18,769 nucleotides of DNA from CAYUIG01 sp964444685 (lineage in GTDB: Bacteria; Gemmatimonadota; Gemmatimonadetes; Longimicrobiales; RSA9), in contig CAYUIG010000057.1 of assembly GCA_964444685.1 (NCBI GenBank), positions 1-18,769 on the forward strand, in the 5' to 3' direction. The notes below the pieces were generated by a model that was given only the letters and a program-made list of their open reading frames with translations, searched no databases and had not been told where the DNA came from. Position numbers and translations under genes: made by a program. This document shows, one piece after another, positions 1 to 7,723 of this stretch (the stretch's first letter is position 1; every line of letters starts with the position of its first letter).

Positions 1-393
1 GCGGATACGGTGGACAAGGTGAACATCGTGACGCACGAGCTGCAGTACCTCTATCGCGATGCCCACCACTTCCACTTCATGAACAACGAGACGTACGAGA
101 TGGTGATGCTCGACGAGGAGGCCCTCGGCGACGCCGCACAGTGGCTCACCGAGAACATGATCCTGCTCGTCGAGTTCTACGAGACCCAGCCGATCGGCGT
201 GGAGCTGCCCTCCACCCTCGAGCTCACCGTGGCGCACACCGAGCCGGCCATGGCGGGCGCGACCAAGACCGCGATGACGAAGCCGGCCACCCTGGAGAAC
301 GGAGCCACCGTGCAGGTGCCCGCCTTCGTCAACCAGGGCGACGTGGTCCGGGTCGACCCGCGCGAGGGCAAGTACCTGGAGCGCGTGCGGTAG
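1..393 (+). CDS. efp: Elongation factor P, C-terminal part (5' end cut by window)
   Basis: EF-P binds ribosomes stalled at consecutive prolines and restores peptide-bond formation. The frame is open from base 1, and the visible 130 residues match domains II and III of EF-P, both OB folds. Seen in sequence: 'LQYLYRD', 'FHFMNNETYE', 'GVELPSTLELTV' and the C-terminal 'TKPATLENGATVQVPAFVNQ' followed by 'GDVVRVDPREGKYLERV', all hallmark EF-P stretches. Full-length EF-P is about 185-190 residues, so roughly 55-60 N-terminal residues lie before the window, including domain I with the modified tip residue. The type of tip modification therefore cannot be judged. A GTG at position 10 is internal and not the true start. 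The gene ends with TAG 78 bases before the peptidase gene. The identification is near certain. Confidence 0.96.
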   Translation, partial: ADTVDKVNIVTHELQYLYRDAHHFHFMNNETYEMVMLDEEALGDAAQWLTENMILLVEFYETQPIGVELPSTLELTVAHTEPAMAGATKTAMTKPATLENGATVQVPAFVNQGDVVRVDPREGKYLERVR

Positions 394-413
394 CGGGAAA
401 CCCTCGTCCGGAG

Positions 414-419
414 TAGAAT
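414..419 (+). promoter_or_regulatory. Possible -10 box before the S9 peptidase gene
   Basis: TAGAAT, one base off the TATAAT consensus, lies in the short gap after efp and about 50 bases before the peptidase ATG. No convincing -35 hexamer is visible at the usual distance. A tentative promoter call. Confidence 0.25.
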
Positions 420-470
420 CGACTCACCGCCGCTTCATCCGGCGGACGCTCCAACACGACGAGGTGCACC

Positions 471-2906
471 ATGATCGACCGGACCCCCCGCCGGCTGCGC
501 CGCTGCATTGGCCTGATGGGCGCGGCATTCCTGTTCGCGATCGGGCTTCCCCTCGAAGCGCAGCAGGACTACCTCACGCCGTCGCAGCAGATCGTCGACA
601 TCCTGGACGCGCCGCCACTGCCGGGCGTCGCCGTATCCCCCGACAACGAGTGGCTGCTGTTCTCCGACCGGCGCAGCATGCCGACGATCGCGGAGCTTTC
701 CGAGCCCATGCTCCGTCTCGCCGGCTCGCGCATCAACCCGACGAACAACGGGCCCGCGTCGGTTGCGCGCATCATCGGACTGCGCGTCCGCCCGCTCGAG
801 GGCGGGGCAGAGCACTCGATCCGCCTGCCCGAGGGTGCCGTCGTCACGAGCACGTCCTGGTCACCCGATGGCCGCCGCCTCGCCGTCCTCCTCGCAGGCG
901 ACGACGCCATTCACCTCTGGGTCGCCGATATCGCTACCGGCGAGGCACGCCGCGTGAGCGATGCGCCGCTCAATGCGACCGGCTTCGGCGCCTGCCAGTG
1001 GCTCCCCGATTCGACGCGCATGCTCTGCCGCTTCATCCCCGATGGCCGCGGCGCGCCGCCGCCGGAGCCGCGTGCGCCCGCAGGTCCGGTGATCCAGGAG
1101 TCCTCCGGTCGCGCCGCCCCCGTGCGCACGTATCAGGATCTCCTCGAGGATGCGCACGATGAGGCGCTGTTCGACTACTACTTCACGTCGCAGCTCGCGA
1201 TCGTCGACGTGAACACAGGCGCCCGCACGCCGGTCGGTCAGCCCGCGATCTTCCGCGGCGTCGATCCATCGCCGGGCGGCGAGTACATGCTCGTGACGCG
1301 CACGGTGAAGCCGTACTCCTACCTCGTCCCCGCGGGCGACTTCCCGCAGGAAACCGAAGTGTGGGACCTCTCAGGGAAGGTCGTGCACCGCGTCGCGAGC
1401 TATCCGCTCGACGAGCTCCCGCCCGGACACGTCACGACGCTGCCGCGCTCCATCGCGTGGCGCCCGATCGAGCCTGCCACCCTGTACTGGGTCGAAGCGC
1501 TCGACAACGGGGACCCGCGTGCGCCCGCCGATCATCGCGACCGCGTGCTCGTGCTCTCCGCACCCTTCGATCGCGAGCCCGTGGAGATCGCGCGCACGGA
1601 ACAGCGATTCGGCGGCATCGCATGGGGTGAGGGCGGCTTCGCGCTGCTCTCGGAGTTCGACCGGGCCCGCCGCTGGCGACGCACCTGGATCATGGATCGC
1701 GTCGAGCCCGGCGTGAACGGCCGGCTGTTGTGGGACCTCTCCACCGAAGATGCCTACCGCAACCCCGGCAGCCCCGAGTACCGTCGCGGACCGGCTGGCA
1801 ACGCCGTCATCATGCGCACCGGGGACTGGATCTATCTCACCGGCTCCGGCGCATCACCCGAGGGCGACCGTCCCTTCCTCGATCGCCTGAACATTCGCAC
1901 ACTCGAGTCCGAGCGACTCTGGCAGAGCGACGCCGATGCCTACGAAACCGTCGTGGCCATCGTGGGCGATGATGCGCGCCGCGTCGTCACGCGCCGCGAA
2001 ACGGCTGCCGAGCCGCCCAACTACTTCCTGCGCGACCTGCGCGGCGCAGAGCGCATTGCACTGACGTCATTCGACGACCCCGCGCCGCAGTTCCGCGACG
2101 TGAAGAAGCAGCTCGTCGTGTATGAACGCGCGGATGGCGTGCCGCTCAACGGCACGCTCTACCTGCCGCCCGGCTATCAGGAAGGTGCGCGCCTGCCCGT
2201 CGTGATGTGGGCGTACCCGCGTGAGTTCGCATCCGCCGACGCCGCCGGCCAGGTGCGCGGCTCCGACAACCGCTTCACTACCGTGGGCGGTACATCGCAC
2301 CTGTTCTTCCTGCTCGAAGGTTACGCCGTCTTCGACGGCCCCAGCATGCCGATCATCGGCGGCGACACCGCCAACAACACCTACATCGAACAGCTCGTCA
2401 TGAGCGCCGAGGCCGCGGCCAACAAGCTTGTCGAAATGGGCATTGCCGATCCTGATCGTATCGGCGTCGGCGGCCACAGCTATGGCGCCTTCATGACTGC
2501 CAACCTGCTTGCGCACTCCGACATCTTCCGCGCCGGCATCGCACGCAGTGGGGCATACAACCGCACACTGACGCCGTTCGGCTTCCAGAACGAGCAGCGC
2601 ACCTTCTGGGAAGCGACCGACATCTACGCGCGCATGTCGCCCTTCTTCCATGCGGAGAAGATCAACGAGCCGATGCTCATGATCCACGGCATCGCCGACA
2701 ACAACTCGGGCACCTTCCCGATCCAGTCCGAGCGCATGTACCACGCACTCAAGGGCCACGGCGCCACCACACGTCTCGTGATGCTGCCGCACGAGTCGCA
2801 CGGCTACGCCGCGCGCGAATCGGTCCTGCACACGCTCGCTGAGATGATCAACTGGTTCGATCGGTACGTGAAGCAGGCACCGCCCCGCAACGTCACATCC
2901 GATTGA
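471..2906 (+). CDS. Secreted S9 family (S9D, glutamyl endopeptidase-like) peptidase
   Basis: This 811-residue protein is a prolyl-oligopeptidase-fold serine peptidase, probably periplasmic, that would trim peptides for nutrition or turnover. Residues 1-30 form a signal peptide (arginine-rich start, hydrophobic core, LEA cleavage site before Q31). Residues about 35-540 fit a beta-propeller, with repeats such as 'SWSPDGRRLAVLL'. Residues about 550-800 are the alpha/beta-hydrolase domain. The nucleophile is S670 in 'GGHSYGAFM', the acid D743 in 'HGIADNNSGTFP', and the base H777 in 'LPHESHGY'. The 'GHSYGAF' and 'DNNSGTFPIQSERM' forms are those of the S9D group that includes plant chloroplast glutamyl endopeptidase. 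Cleavage after Glu is known for that relative and only inferred here. An AGG-containing ribosome site at 461-466 supports the ATG. The stop overlaps the next gene's TTG. Confidence 0.93.
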   Translation: MIDRTPRRLRRCIGLMGAAFLFAIGLPLEAQQDYLTPSQQIVDILDAPPLPGVAVSPDNEWLLFSDRRSMPTIAELSEPMLRLAGSRINPTNNGPASVARIIGLRVRPLEGGAEHSIRLPEGAVVTSTSWSPDGRRLAVLLAGDDAIHLWVADIATGEARRVSDAPLNATGFGACQWLPDSTRMLCRFIPDGRGAPPPEPRAPAGPVIQESSGRAAPVRTYQDLLEDAHDEALFDYYFTSQLAIVDVNTGARTPVGQPAIFRGVDPSPGGEYMLVTRTVKPYSYLVPAGDFPQETEVWDLSGKVVHRVASYPLDELPPGHVTTLPRSIAWRPIEPATLYWVEALDNGDPRAPADHRDRVLVLSAPFDREPVEIARTEQRFGGIAWGEGGFALLSEFDRARRWRRTWIMDRVEPGVNGRLLWDLSTEDAYRNPGSPEYRRGPAGNAVIMRTGDWIYLTGSGASPEGDRPFLDRLNIRTLESERLWQSDADAYETVVAIVGDDARRVVTRRETAAEPPNYFLRDLRGAERIALTSFDDPAPQFRDVKKQLVVYERADGVPLNGTLYLPPGYQEGARLPVVMWAYPREFASADAAGQVRGSDNRFTTVGGTSHLFFLLEGYAVFDGPSMPIIGGDTANNTYIEQLVMSAEAAANKLVEMGIADPDRIGVGGHSYGAFMTANLLAHSDIFRAGIARSGAYNRTLTPFGFQNEQRTFWEATDIYARMSPFFHAEKINEPMLMIHGIADNNSGTFPIQSERMYHALKGHGATTRLVMLPHESHGYAARESVLHTLAEMINWFDRYVKQAPPRNVTSD

Positions 2907-3523
2907 GCGCGCACGCCCCCGACGACAGGAACGCCGGCCGGAGCCCCGCATGGCTCCGGCCGGCGCTCATCATCGGCCCCATGGTGCTCTTGGCTGTCGT
3001 GCTCGTTGCGCTCTCACTGCGCCGCGAAGCTCCCGAGGTCTTCGTCGCCACAGCCGATGGCATTGCGACACCACCAGATTCCACCGGCTTTCGCGTTCTC
3101 ACGATCGATGCATCCCATCCCGACCGCTGGCGCTTCATATCACTGAGCGAAGGCCGGGTGCTCGAGCGCCCCGGCCCTCTCGACTGGGATCTCGCCGTGC
3201 GACGCTTCCACATGATCGTGAACGGCGGGCCTTCATTCCCCGGCAACGGCGGCGCGATCGACCTTGGACCTGTCCCCATCGAACGGGCCCGTCCCCCTGC
3301 CGACGGCTACGTCGCTACGAGTCCCGACTCGGTGAATCCCGCAATCGATCGCTGGTACCGCTACGGCTTCACCACACACCTGCTCACGCCGCTCGGCAAC
3401 GCATACGCAATTCGCACCGCAACCGGCGCTACCGGACTCCTCGAAGTCCTCGGTTACTACTGCCCCGGCCCCACACCCGGCTGCTTCACTATCCGCTATC
3501 GCGTCGACAACGCGAGCAACTGA
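2903..3523 (+). CDS. HmuY-family protein, membrane-anchored
   Basis: The C-terminal part matches the HmuY family, first known as a haem-binding lipoprotein of Porphyromonas. Family-like features are 'PLDWDLAVRRFHMIVNGG', 'YAIRTATG' and the closing 'FTIRYRVDN'. Haem binding is not proven for most members. H103 and H159 are histidines worth noting, but I cannot align them to the known ligands. A hydrophobic segment at residues about 21-40, followed by arginines, should act as an anchor or uncleaved signal. The start chosen is TTG at 2903, which overlaps the peptidase stop by four bases and suggests translational coupling. The alternative is ATG at 2981, residue 27, which leaves 74 bases of gap containing a 14-bp hairpin. 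Neither start has a clear ribosome site. Family call fairly sure; start unsure. Confidence 0.78.
   Translation: MSAHAPDDRNAGRSPAWLRPALIIGPMVLLAVVLVALSLRREAPEVFVATADGIATPPDSTGFRVLTIDASHPDRWRFISLSEGRVLERPGPLDWDLAVRRFHMIVNGGPSFPGNGGAIDLGPVPIERARPPADGYVATSPDSVNPAIDRWYRYGFTTHLLTPLGNAYAIRTATGATGLLEVLGYYCPGPTPGCFTIRYRVDNASN
2932..2965 (+). terminator. Perfect 14-bp hairpin at the peptidase/HmuY junction
   Basis: CGCCGGCCGGAGCC pairs perfectly with GGCTCCGGCCGGCG around a six-base loop (CCGCAT). It begins 25 bases after the peptidase stop. No T-run follows, so it is not a textbook intrinsic terminator; it could attenuate, protect the upstream mRNA 3' end or control translation of the next gene. If the HmuY-like gene starts at TTG 2903, the hairpin lies inside its coding sequence; if at ATG 2981, it lies in the leader. 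The pairing is certain, the role is not. Confidence 0.5.
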
Positions 3524-3533
3524 CCCCGTATCG

Positions 3534-3541
3534 CGCCGACT
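3534..3541 (+). repeat. Possible target-site duplication, left copy
   Basis: CGCCGACT occurs here, 10 bases after the HmuY-like stop, and again at 4676-4683 on the other side of the element. Eight bases is the duplication length reported for the IS1595 family. The left copy lies about eight bases outside the end of the inverted repeat and the right copy overlaps its end, so the match may be chance. Confidence 0.3.
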
Positions 3542-3549
3542 CACGATTT

Positions 3550-3631
3550 TCGGCGTCGCTTTCCCGGCCCCCCACGAACCCATTCGCTCCCCAATCCCCG
3601 TCGGCCATTGTTCGCAGGAACTGCGGGTGGG
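3550..3631 (+). repeat. Left inverted repeat of the element
   Basis: Inner core CCATTGTTCGCAGGAACTGC begins at 3605 and mirrors the right end. Outward, the C-rich blocks around 3561-3600 mirror the G-rich blocks at 4629-4668, with several one- or two-base gaps. The element's first possible TTG start (3608) lies inside this repeat and is therefore unlikely to be used. Confidence 0.65.
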
Positions 3632-3691
3632 AATTCGGGTCGTCTCAATCCGCTATGGAGGTGCCCCGAACGCGCAGAAAAATTCCTGCGC

Positions 3692-4567
3692 ATGGATGCG
3701 AGCGAGACCCTCCGGAGGATGCGTGATGCGCGTTTCTGCCGCGGCAACATCTGTCCGCGTTGTGGTCAGGACGGCTGTGCACGGTGGGGGCGATTCCAGG
3801 GTCGGCAGCGTTATCGCTGTCATGCATGCAGGCGGACTTACAGCGACTTGACGGGTACGCCGGCCGCCTATTCGAAGCGACTCGGCGTGTGGTGGAAGTA
3901 CGCGACCAGCATGCAGGCGAGCCAGCCGCTGCGGAGGGCGGCCGCGCTCACGGGCATTCATCTGTCTACGTCGTTCCGTTGGCGGCATCGGATCCTCGCC
4001 TGGCACGTTGAAGTGGAGAAGTCGCCGCTCGCGGGTTGGACCGAGGTTGCATCGGAGTGGTTTCGATACTCCGAGAAGGGCCGTCGGAAGGACCGGACTG
4101 AGCTGCCGAAACCTCGCCGGCGCGACCCGTGGCCGGATGCAACGACCGGCGTGAACGTCCTGATCGCCGCCGATCGAGTCGGCAACATCCATACTCTGCT
4201 CGCGGGACCGGCGAACGCTCGGCGATTGTATCTGCGCGACCTCGAAAAGGGACTCCGCGGCGTGTTCGAGGATCGGCCAATGATCCTCATGCCCGGTGGA
4301 TGGTTGGGACCGGGGTGGCGCTATGCGGAGCTCCAGCGCGGCGACTACGTGGACGCGCGTGGCGGGCCGCGCATAAACCCGATCGCGCACATGAGAACGA
4401 CGACCGAGTATCGTCGCCGTCTGCTCGCGTGGATTCGACGGTTCCGCGGCGTCGCAACGAAGTACCTTCCGAACTACCTGGCCTGGCATCGAATCGTCGA
4501 TTCCGAGGTCCGGAACAGCACCGCGGCGGTGTTGCTTCGTTGGCCGGCGACGTCCGGATTCCTCTAA
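3692..4567 (+). CDS. IS1595-like transposase, open frame with altered catalytic residues
   Basis: With the ATG at 3692 the protein has 291 residues. A zinc ribbon lies at the N-terminus (C21, C24, C43, C46), followed by 'RTYSDLTGTPAAY', a helix-turn-helix near residues 80-102 ('LSTSFRWRHRIL'), the 'YSEKGRR' block, and the C-terminal 'RRFRGVATKYLPNYLAWHR'. This order is that of IS1595-type transposases. From memory of the family, the first catalytic Asp sits in 'EVDETWF'; here it reads 'EVASEWF' (A120). The 'SDG' block reads 'MPGGW' (201-204), and the 'HIQNVNAYHSRL' block reads 'HMRTTTEYRRRL' (233-244). All expected acidic/Asn positions look replaced, so cutting activity is doubtful although no stop or frameshift is present. 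The upstream TTG at 3608 is rejected because it lies in the repeat. Confidence 0.72.
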   Translation: MDASETLRRMRDARFCRGNICPRCGQDGCARWGRFQGRQRYRCHACRRTYSDLTGTPAAYSKRLGVWWKYATSMQASQPLRRAAALTGIHLSTSFRWRHRILAWHVEVEKSPLAGWTEVASEWFRYSEKGRRKDRTELPKPRRRDPWPDATTGVNVLIAADRVGNIHTLLAGPANARRLYLRDLEKGLRGVFEDRPMILMPGGWLGPGWRYAELQRGDYVDARGGPRINPIAHMRTTTEYRRRLLAWIRRFRGVATKYLPNYLAWHRIVDSEVRNSTAAVLLRWPATSGFL

Positions 4568-4598
4568 CGTCGCGTGCGGCGGCGAAAGTTCGTCATTC

Positions 4599-4681
4599 CG
4601 CACCCCCAGTTCCCGCGAACAATGACCGAGGGGTAGGGGAAGGGGACACGGTTCGGGGGGCGCCGGAACGGGAGCCGCCGA
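4599..4681 (+). repeat. Right inverted repeat of the element
   Basis: The core at 4599-4625 reads, in reverse complement, nearly as the left core, with 23 of 27 bases equal. Beyond it come G-rich blocks (GGGGTAGGGGAAGGGG at 4630-4645, then GGTTCGGGGGGCGCCGG) that mirror the C-rich left arm with small gaps. Confidence 0.65.
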
Positions 4682-4683
4682 CT
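4676..4683 (+). repeat. Possible target-site duplication, right copy
   Basis: Second copy of CGCCGACT, partner of 3534-3541. It partly overlaps the last matching bases of the right inverted repeat, which weakens the claim. Confidence 0.3.
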
Positions 4684-4686
4684 GAT

Positions 4687-4704
4687 GGGGGCGCCGAACC
4701 CCCC
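4687..4704 (+). other. Short G/C hairpin upstream of uvrA
   Basis: GGGGG and CCCCC flank a seven-base loop (CGCCGAA), followed by CTTTGG. The rest of the 4568-4806 gap holds the right inverted repeat and about 100 bases in which I see no clear promoter and no obvious LexA-type box before uvrA. Confidence 0.3.
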
Positions 4705-4806
4705 TTTGGAAGCTCGCCAGACCGTCCGGCGCGAGTGGGCCGAAACGGGGCGGCGGGGGCGGTGTATGCAGGGGGTCGCAGGTTCTCACCTCATCATTGC
4801 CGGCTC

Positions 4807-7650
4807 ATGGAAGAGAAGCTGATCGTCCGCGGTGCGCGCGAGCACAACCTTCAGAACATCGATGTCGAGATTCCGCGGGACCGGCTGGTGGTGATCACTG
4901 GCCTGTCGGGCTCGGGGAAGTCGTCGCTGGCGTTCGATACGATCTACGCGGAGGGGCAGCGGCGATACGTGGAGTCGCTGTCGGCGTATGCACGGCAGTT
5001 CCTGGGTGTGATGGAGAAGCCGGACGTCGATGTGATCGAGGGGTTGTCGCCGGCGATTTCGATCGAGCAGAAGACGACGGGTCGCAATCCGCGTTCGACG
5101 GTGGGGACCGTCACGGAGATCTACGACTACCTGCGACTGCTGTGGGCGCGCGTGGGAGTGCCGCACTGCCCGAAGTGCGGGCGGCCGGTGCGGCGGCAGT
5201 CGGCCACGCAGATCGTCGATCAGATCCTGCGGTGGCCAGAGGGGAAGCGAATCGAGGTGCTGGCGCCGCTGGTGCGGGGTCGCAAGGGCGAGTTCCGGGA
5301 CCTGTTCACGGACATCCGACGCAAGGGATTCGTGCGCGTGCGGGTGGATGGGGAGGTCTACGATCTCGAGAAGCCGCCGAAGCTGAATCGGTACGAGAAC
5401 CACGACATCGCGGCGGTGGTGGACCGGCTGGTCGTGCGGGAGTCGGATCGCGGCAGGCTGGCGGACTCGGTGGAGACGGCGCTGCGTGCGGCGAACGGGA
5501 CGGTGGAAGTGCTGCTGCACGATGGTGACGAGTTGACGTCGCACAACTTCAGCGAGCGGTACGCGTGTCCGCACTGCGGCACGAGCATGCCGGAGCTGGA
5601 GCCGCGGCAGTTCTCGTTCAACTCGCCGTATGGTGCATGCGAAGCGTGTGGCGGGCTTGGGACGAAGCGGGAAGTCAGTGCGGAGCTGGTACTGGGGGAT
5701 CCGCGGCTGTCGCTGCTGGAGGGTGTCGTGCTGCCGTGGGGCGAGCCGACGGGGCATCTGCGCCGGTCGGTGATCGCGGGACTCGCGTCGCACTACAAGT
5801 TCGACGCGAACACGCCGTGGGGTGAGCTGTCACCGCAGGTGCAGAAGGCGATTTTGGAGGGGTCCGGTCGCACGAAGATCGCGTTTCCGTATCGCGCGGG
5901 CGGGAGCCAGGGCACGTACAAGGAGACGTGGGAAGGCGTGCTCGCGAACGTCGGGCGCCGGTACGCGGAGACGACGTCGGACGCGATCCGTGAGCAGCTC
6001 GAGACATACATGATGTCGCTGCCGTGCCGGAGTTGCGGGGGGACGCGGCTCAAGCCGGAGAGCCTGGCAGTGACGGTGGGCGGTCGCAGCATCGGCGCGG
6101 CGGTGGAGATGAGCGTGGCGGATGCGCTCGACTTCTTCGGCGGTCTCGCGCGTTCGGGCGACCTCGCTCCGGAGATTGCGGGGCCGATTCTCAAGGAGGT
6201 CGTGGAGCGACTGCAGTTCCTCGTGAACGTGGGGCTGGAGTATCTGACGCTGGGGCGGAGTGCGGAGTCGTTGTCAGGCGGTGAAGCGCAACGGATCCGC
6301 CTCGCGACGCAGATCGGCAGCCGGCTCGTGGGCGTACTCTACATCCTGGATGAGCCATCGATCGGTCTGCACCAGCGTGACAATGAGCGGCTGCTGATGA
6401 CACTCTCGCAGCTGCGCGACCTGGGCAACACGGTGCTGGTGGTCGAACACGATCGCGACACGATCCTCGCCGCGGATCACATCATCGATCTGGGGCCGGG
6501 CGCAGGCCGGCACGGTGGCAGGGTGGTGGCGCAGGGGACGCTGGAGGATGTGCTGGGGGCGACGGAGTCGCTGACCGGTGCGTACCTGCGGGGCGAGCGG
6601 GAGATTCCGATTCCGCGGCAGCGCCGTCGCCCCACGGACGATGCGGCGGTGCGGGTGATCGGCGCGCGCCAGCACAACCTGAAGAAGCTCGACGTGCGCT
6701 TCCCGCTGGGGACGTTCATCGCGGTGACGGGGGTGAGCGGCTCGGGGAAGAGCACGCTGGTGAACGACATCCTGCATGCGGCGCTCGCGCGCCACTTCCA
6801 CGGTGCGCGGATCGTGCCGGGCGCGCACGACGCGATCGAGGGGCTGGAGCTGATCGACAAGGTGGTGGCGATCGACCAGTCGCCGATCGGGCGGACGCCG
6901 CGGTCGAACCCGGCCACCTATACGGGCGTGTTCACGCCGATCCGCCAGCTGTTCGCGGAGCTGCCGGAGTCGAAGATCCGCGGCTACTCGCCCGGCCGCT
7001 TCAGCTTCAACGTGAAGGGCGGGCGCTGTGAGGCATGCCAGGGCGATGGCGTGATCAAGATCGAGATGCACTTCCTGCCGGACGTGTACGTGCCCTGCGA
7101 CGTGTGCCGGGGCCGCCGCTACAACCGGGAGACGCTGGAGGTGTTCTACCGGGGCCGGACGATTGCGGATGTGCTGGAAATGACGGTAGACGAGGCACTG
7201 GAGTTCTTCGAGGCGGTGCCGTCGATCGCACGGAAGCTGGAGACGCTGTCGGACGTGGGTCTGGGCTACATCCACCTGGGACAGTCGGCTACGACCCTGT
7301 CCGGGGGCGAGGCGCAGCGGGTGAAGCTGGCCACCGAGTTGTCCCGGCGGGATACGGGCCGCACATTCTACATCCTCGACGAACCGACGACGGGTCTCCA
7401 TTTTGAGGACGTCCGGATGCTCCTCGAGGTGCTGCACCGGCTGGTGGAGCGCGGGAACACCGTGGCGGTCATCGAGCACAACCTCGAGGTCGTGAAGACC
7501 GCCGACTGGCTGATCGACCTCGGACCGGAAGGCGGCGAGGGCGGGGGCCGGATCGTGGCGGAGGGTACGCCCGAGCAGGTATCGGCGAATCCGGTGTCGC
7601 ATACCGGGCGGTTCCTGGCGGAAACGCTGGGGCTGGCGGCGGTCGGTTGA
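4807..7650 (+). CDS. uvrA: Excinuclease ABC subunit A (UvrA)
   Basis: UvrA is the damage-sensing ATPase of nucleotide excision repair; a dimer scans DNA with UvrB and loads it at lesions. The 947-residue length is normal. Seen: first Walker A 'GLSGSGKSS' (32-40), a 'CPKCG' pair (C121, C124), first structural zinc site C254/C257/C278/C281, first ABC signature 'LSGGEAQR' from 489 with 'LDEPSIGLH', second Walker A 'GVSGSGKST' (642-650), second zinc site C741/C744/C764/C767, and second signature 'LSGGEAQR' from 831 with 'LDEPTTGLH'. All motifs are intact. ATG 4807 gives the standard 'EEKLIVRGAREHNLQNI' start; the frame is open far upstream through the transposase region, but that extension resembles no UvrA. 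No strong ribosome site precedes the ATG. The ybjN-like gene follows after 73 bases. Confidence 0.98.
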   Translation: MEEKLIVRGAREHNLQNIDVEIPRDRLVVITGLSGSGKSSLAFDTIYAEGQRRYVESLSAYARQFLGVMEKPDVDVIEGLSPAISIEQKTTGRNPRSTVGTVTEIYDYLRLLWARVGVPHCPKCGRPVRRQSATQIVDQILRWPEGKRIEVLAPLVRGRKGEFRDLFTDIRRKGFVRVRVDGEVYDLEKPPKLNRYENHDIAAVVDRLVVRESDRGRLADSVETALRAANGTVEVLLHDGDELTSHNFSERYACPHCGTSMPELEPRQFSFNSPYGACEACGGLGTKREVSAELVLGDPRLSLLEGVVLPWGEPTGHLRRSVIAGLASHYKFDANTPWGELSPQVQKAILEGSGRTKIAFPYRAGGSQGTYKETWEGVLANVGRRYAETTSDAIREQLETYMMSLPCRSCGGTRLKPESLAVTVGGRSIGAAVEMSVADALDFFGGLARSGDLAPEIAGPILKEVVERLQFLVNVGLEYLTLGRSAESLSGGEAQRIRLATQIGSRLVGVLYILDEPSIGLHQRDNERLLMTLSQLRDLGNTVLVVEHDRDTILAADHIIDLGPGAGRHGGRVVAQGTLEDVLGATESLTGAYLRGEREIPIPRQRRRPTDDAAVRVIGARQHNLKKLDVRFPLGTFIAVTGVSGSGKSTLVNDILHAALARHFHGARIVPGAHDAIEGLELIDKVVAIDQSPIGRTPRSNPATYTGVFTPIRQLFAELPESKIRGYSPGRFSFNVKGGRCEACQGDGVIKIEMHFLPDVYVPCDVCRGRRYNRETLEVFYRGRTIADVLEMTVDEALEFFEAVPSIARKLETLSDVGLGYIHLGQSATTLSGGEAQRVKLATELSRRDTGRTFYILDEPTTGLHFEDVRMLLEVLHRLVERGNTVAVIEHNLEVVKTADWLIDLGPEGGEGGGRIVAEGTPEQVSANPVSHTGRFLAETLGLAAVG

Positions 7651-7723
7651 ATCGAAAGGCGCCGGCGGCGCGTAGGGCGGGGGGCCGGGCGACCGGCGAA
7701 CGCGAACTCACGGGGAGCGTGTA

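Larger units (their letters stand above)
3550..4681 (+). mobile_element. IS1595-like insertion element with long imperfect inverted repeats
   Basis: A single transposase-like gene is bracketed by inverted repeats. The inner core is clear: 27 bases at 3605-3631 match the reverse complement of 4599-4625 at 23 positions. Similarity continues outward with small gaps to about 3550 and 4681, giving arms of roughly 80 bases. The total of about 1.1 kb is normal for simple members of this family. The exact tips are uncertain because the outer parts of the arms contain small insertions and deletions. The element lies just after the HmuY-like gene and ends about 125 bases before uvrA, so no neighbour is interrupted. 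The decayed arms and altered transposase suggest an old insertion. Confidence 0.68.

Noticed and set aside
3608..3691. TTG start adding 28 residues to the transposase
   Set aside because: It lies inside the left inverted repeat core and has no ribosome site; ATG 3692 gives a family-like N-terminus.
3653..4789. 378-codon frame antisense to the transposase
   Set aside because: Pro/Arg-rich shadow translation; the sense strand has zinc ribbon, helix-turn-helix and family C-terminal blocks.
4129..4806. Upstream in-frame extension of uvrA reaching into the mobile element
   Set aside because: The extra residues resemble no UvrA and overlap the transposase in another frame; standard UvrA begins at 4807.
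4710..4806. LexA/SOS box before uvrA
   Set aside because: I looked for GAAC/GTTC-type palindromes and found none convincing; AGGTTCTCACCT is a short imperfect chance match.
6274..7602. 442-codon frame antisense to uvrA
   Set aside because: Low-complexity His/Arg/Gln-rich translation with no motif; uvrA on the other strand is complete and conserved.
7659..7671. Short GC hairpin after uvrA
   Set aside because: Only five base pairs with no T-run, within a GC-rich stretch; not enough for a terminator call.
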